Below, in pieces: positions 4,854-5,751 of a stretch of DNA of 5,751 bases (positions are counted from its first letter, which is position 1; every line of letters starts with the position of its first letter). Origin of the DNA: Deltaproteobacteria bacterium RBG_13_61_14 (lineage in GTDB: Bacteria; RBG-13-61-14); contig MGQK01000084.1 of the NCBI GenBank assembly GCA_001797815.1, positions 15,484-21,234 of the forward strand, written 5' to 3'. The notes beneath the pieces are model-generated. The model was not told the DNA's origin and did no database searches. It worked only from the letters and a program-made list of their open reading frames with translations. The translations under genes were made by a program, and so were the position numbers.

Positions 4854-5207
4854 TTAGACCAAAGTAACCAGGGCTTGCCCGGTCTGGACTGTCTCTCCAG
4901 CCGAGACATGGACCGCCTTGATCGTCCCGGCCATGGGAGCTTCGATGCGGCTCTCGATCTTCATGGTCTCGAGCACCAAGAGAAGATCATGCGGATTGAC
5001 CCGGTCTCCCGGCTTCACGGCCACGCGCAGGATTTTCCCCGGTGCCGGGGCGCGGACTTCTCCCGCAATCGCGACCACCGGCGTGGAGCGAACCGGCGTT
5101 GGGGCCGGCGCGGAGACCGCCGGCGCCGAAGCCTCGCCGGCCAGCTCCTCCACTTCCACTTCCCAGCTTTTCCCTTCCACCGTAATCCGGAACCTTCGTT
5201 TCACCAC
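4854..5207 (-). CDS. Biotin/lipoyl attachment-domain protein (biotin carboxyl carrier subunit of a decarboxylase)
   Basis: The 117 residues start with RRFRITVEGKSWEVEVEEL, the N-terminal strand pair typical of decarboxylase gamma/biotin subunits. An Ala/Pro-rich flexible linker follows (about 25-47), then a complete biotinyl domain (about 48-117). Biotin is expected on Lys83 in ETMKIE (family pattern E-A/T-M-K), with the mirrored half EAPMAGTIKAVHVSAGETV completing the fold. It would carry CO2 between a carboxyltransferase and the membrane decarboxylase subunit, as in oxaloacetate or methylmalonyl-CoA decarboxylases. Two GTG codons are adjacent (5205-5207 and 5202-5204). AGAGGAG (complement of 5211-5217) is 3 bases from the first and 6 from the second, so the second GTG (start at 5204) is the better choice. 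The ribosome site overlaps the stop of the OadG-like gene, which suggests coupled translation. Confidence 0.9.
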   Translation of the reverse strand: MVKRRFRITVEGKSWEVEVEELAGEASAPAVSAPAPTPVRSTPVVAIAGEVRAPAPGKILRVAVKPGDRVNPHDLLLVLETMKIESRIEAPMAGTIKAVHVSAGETVQTGQALVTLV

Positions 5208-5210
5208 CTA

Positions 5211-5217
5211 CTCCTCT
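5211..5217 (-). promoter_or_regulatory. Ribosome binding site overlapping the upstream stop codon
   Basis: AGAGGAG (minus strand) overlaps the TAG stop (5216-5218) of the OadG-like gene and precedes two consecutive GTG codons. Its spacing of 6 favours the second GTG (5204) as the start of the biotin carrier. The overlap with the preceding stop links the translation of the two subunits. Confidence 0.7.
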
Positions 5218-5527
5218 ACTCATCCGGGAACGAGCCTTCGGTCCGGGCCAGGTCTTCCCGGCCGGCCCGGATCCAGGCGGAATTCCCTTCCTTGACCCAG
5301 GTGACTTGATAAGGACGACCCTCCATGACGGCGGCCACGGCAGCGGCTACTAAAACCGGCATGGGGATTTCTGGAGGCTCCGCGGCGAGAGGCAGCCGGG
5401 CCGGACGAGGGCGGCCTTTCAACACCCGGCTCAGAAGCCAGACCAGGCTGATGACCGCCGCACAGATAACCACGGTGGCCGCCATCCCCACCCCGGAAAG
5501 CCACAGCCCCTGGAACAAATCGTTCAT
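5216..5527 (-). CDS. OadG-like small membrane subunit of a biotin-dependent decarboxylase
   Basis: The protein has 103 residues. A short N-terminus (MNDLFQGLWLSGVGM) leads into one membrane helix (about 13-35), followed by a basic turn (RVLKGRPRPAR) and a cytoplasmic tail. The tail contains a helix (about 56-69) and ends with SAWIRAGRED, close to the W-x-x-x-GR-x-L/D pattern at the end of OadG proteins. Known role: OadG/MmdD anchors the carboxyltransferase to the membrane subunit in Na+-pumping decarboxylases. Order and spacing agree: the biotin carrier follows by 8-11 bases. The start is supported by the short distance to the membrane helix, but there is no Shine-Dalgarno. A near-consensus promoter ends only nine bases upstream, pointing to a leaderless mRNA. 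Neither the carboxyltransferase nor the beta subunit is adjacent in this window. Confidence 0.8.
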   Translation of the reverse strand: MNDLFQGLWLSGVGMAATVVICAAVISLVWLLSRVLKGRPRPARLPLAAEPPEIPMPVLVAAAVAAVMEGRPYQVTWVKEGNSAWIRAGREDLARTEGSFPDE

Positions 5528-5536
5528 GACGGCTTC

Positions 5537-5565
5537 ATCATATTCGTCCCGGATGCGGCTGTCAA
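5537..5565 (-). promoter_or_regulatory. Near-consensus sigma-70 promoter directly ahead of the OadG-like gene
   Basis: On the minus strand, a perfect -35 TTGACA (complement of 5560-5565) is followed after exactly 17 bases by TATGAT (complement of 5537-5542, one mismatch from TATAAT). The expected start site is near 5530, about three bases before the ATG at 5527, so the mRNA would be nearly leaderless. The -35 lies 65 bp beyond the transposase stop codon, close to where the insertion sequence should end. Confidence 0.6.
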
Positions 5566-5630
5566 TGAAGGGAGCAAAGGGATCCGCCTTAAGAAAAGAG
5601 CTTCGGGTGGGTCATCCCCTAAATCTCCGG

Positions 5631-5751
5631 CTAAGCATAGCTCAGCGCCAAAATTTTCTCCCGCACCAGCTCAAAAAACGTCCGGTGAACTTCCGATCCC
5701 AGCCGGAGAAGCATCCGCCGAGCATGATGCACCACCTTTCCGACGGTGTTG
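5631..5751 (-). CDS. C-terminus of a DDE transposase (possibly IS1380-like), cut by window edge
   Basis: The frame is open from the right edge to TAG at 5631-5633 and gives 39 residues: NTVGKVVHHARRMLLRLGSE, then VHRTFFELVREKILALSYA. The pattern V-x-HARR-x-LLRL followed by a short amphipathic helix resembles the C-terminal end of DDE group 1 (IS1380-type) transposases. This is a similarity judged by eye over a short stretch. The catalytic part lies outside the window, so it cannot be said whether the gene is intact. It is transcribed toward the OadG-like gene. The end of the insertion sequence should lie within the next tens of bases (roughly 5566-5630), but no terminal repeat can be confirmed without the other end. 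Confidence 0.5.
   Translation of the reverse strand, partial: NTVGKVVHHARRMLLRLGSEVHRTFFELVREKILALSYA

Overview
The window is GC-rich bacterial DNA with an AT-rich patch around 4745-4853. It carries five protein-coding genes with recognisable families, remnants of at least two transposase genes, and a 1.66 kb intergenic tract (883-2541) full of palindromes and small mobile elements. No marker gene fixes the taxonomy. The combination of short GC-rich palindromic interspersed elements, GAAC-type intergenic repeats and an OadG/biotin-carrier pair fits an environmental PVC-type bacterium (Verrucomicrobiota or relatives) best. That is an impression from repeat style, not a proof.

Layout: (1) 1-882, plus strand: 3' part of an NAD-dependent epimerase/dehydratase (extended SDR). 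(2) 881-906: hairpin that reads as an intrinsic terminator for leftward transcription. (3) 883-1237: no gene; GAAC hexamer repeats and small hairpins. (4) 1241-1758: a repeat cluster. It holds a hairpin, a perfect 134-bp tandem duplication, and two different MITE-like elements (about 130 and 191 bp) placed end to end, each bounded by CTTAG/TTA. (5) 1871-2341: left end and 5' part of a decayed helix-turn-helix transposase with a frame break at an A8 run. (6) 2213-2541: no recognisable gene. (7) 2542-5527, minus strand: from right to left, an OadG-like membrane subunit, a biotin carrier protein, a membrane-anchored M23 peptidase with its own promoter, and a PHP-domain phosphoesterase. (8) 5631-5751, minus strand: C-terminus of a second transposase cut by the window edge.

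The epimerase and the minus-strand cluster converge on the repeat-laden gap, where insertions would do little harm. The OadG-like and biotin-carrier genes overlap in their signals and should be co-translated as parts of a biotin-dependent decarboxylase. Neither the carboxyltransferase nor the ion-pump beta subunit is next to them here. The M23 and PHP genes form a second transcription unit. The most interesting material is structural: the MITE pair sharing one CTTAG site, the duplication whose ends fall in the centres of two palindromes, and paired compensatory stem differences inside the second MITE.
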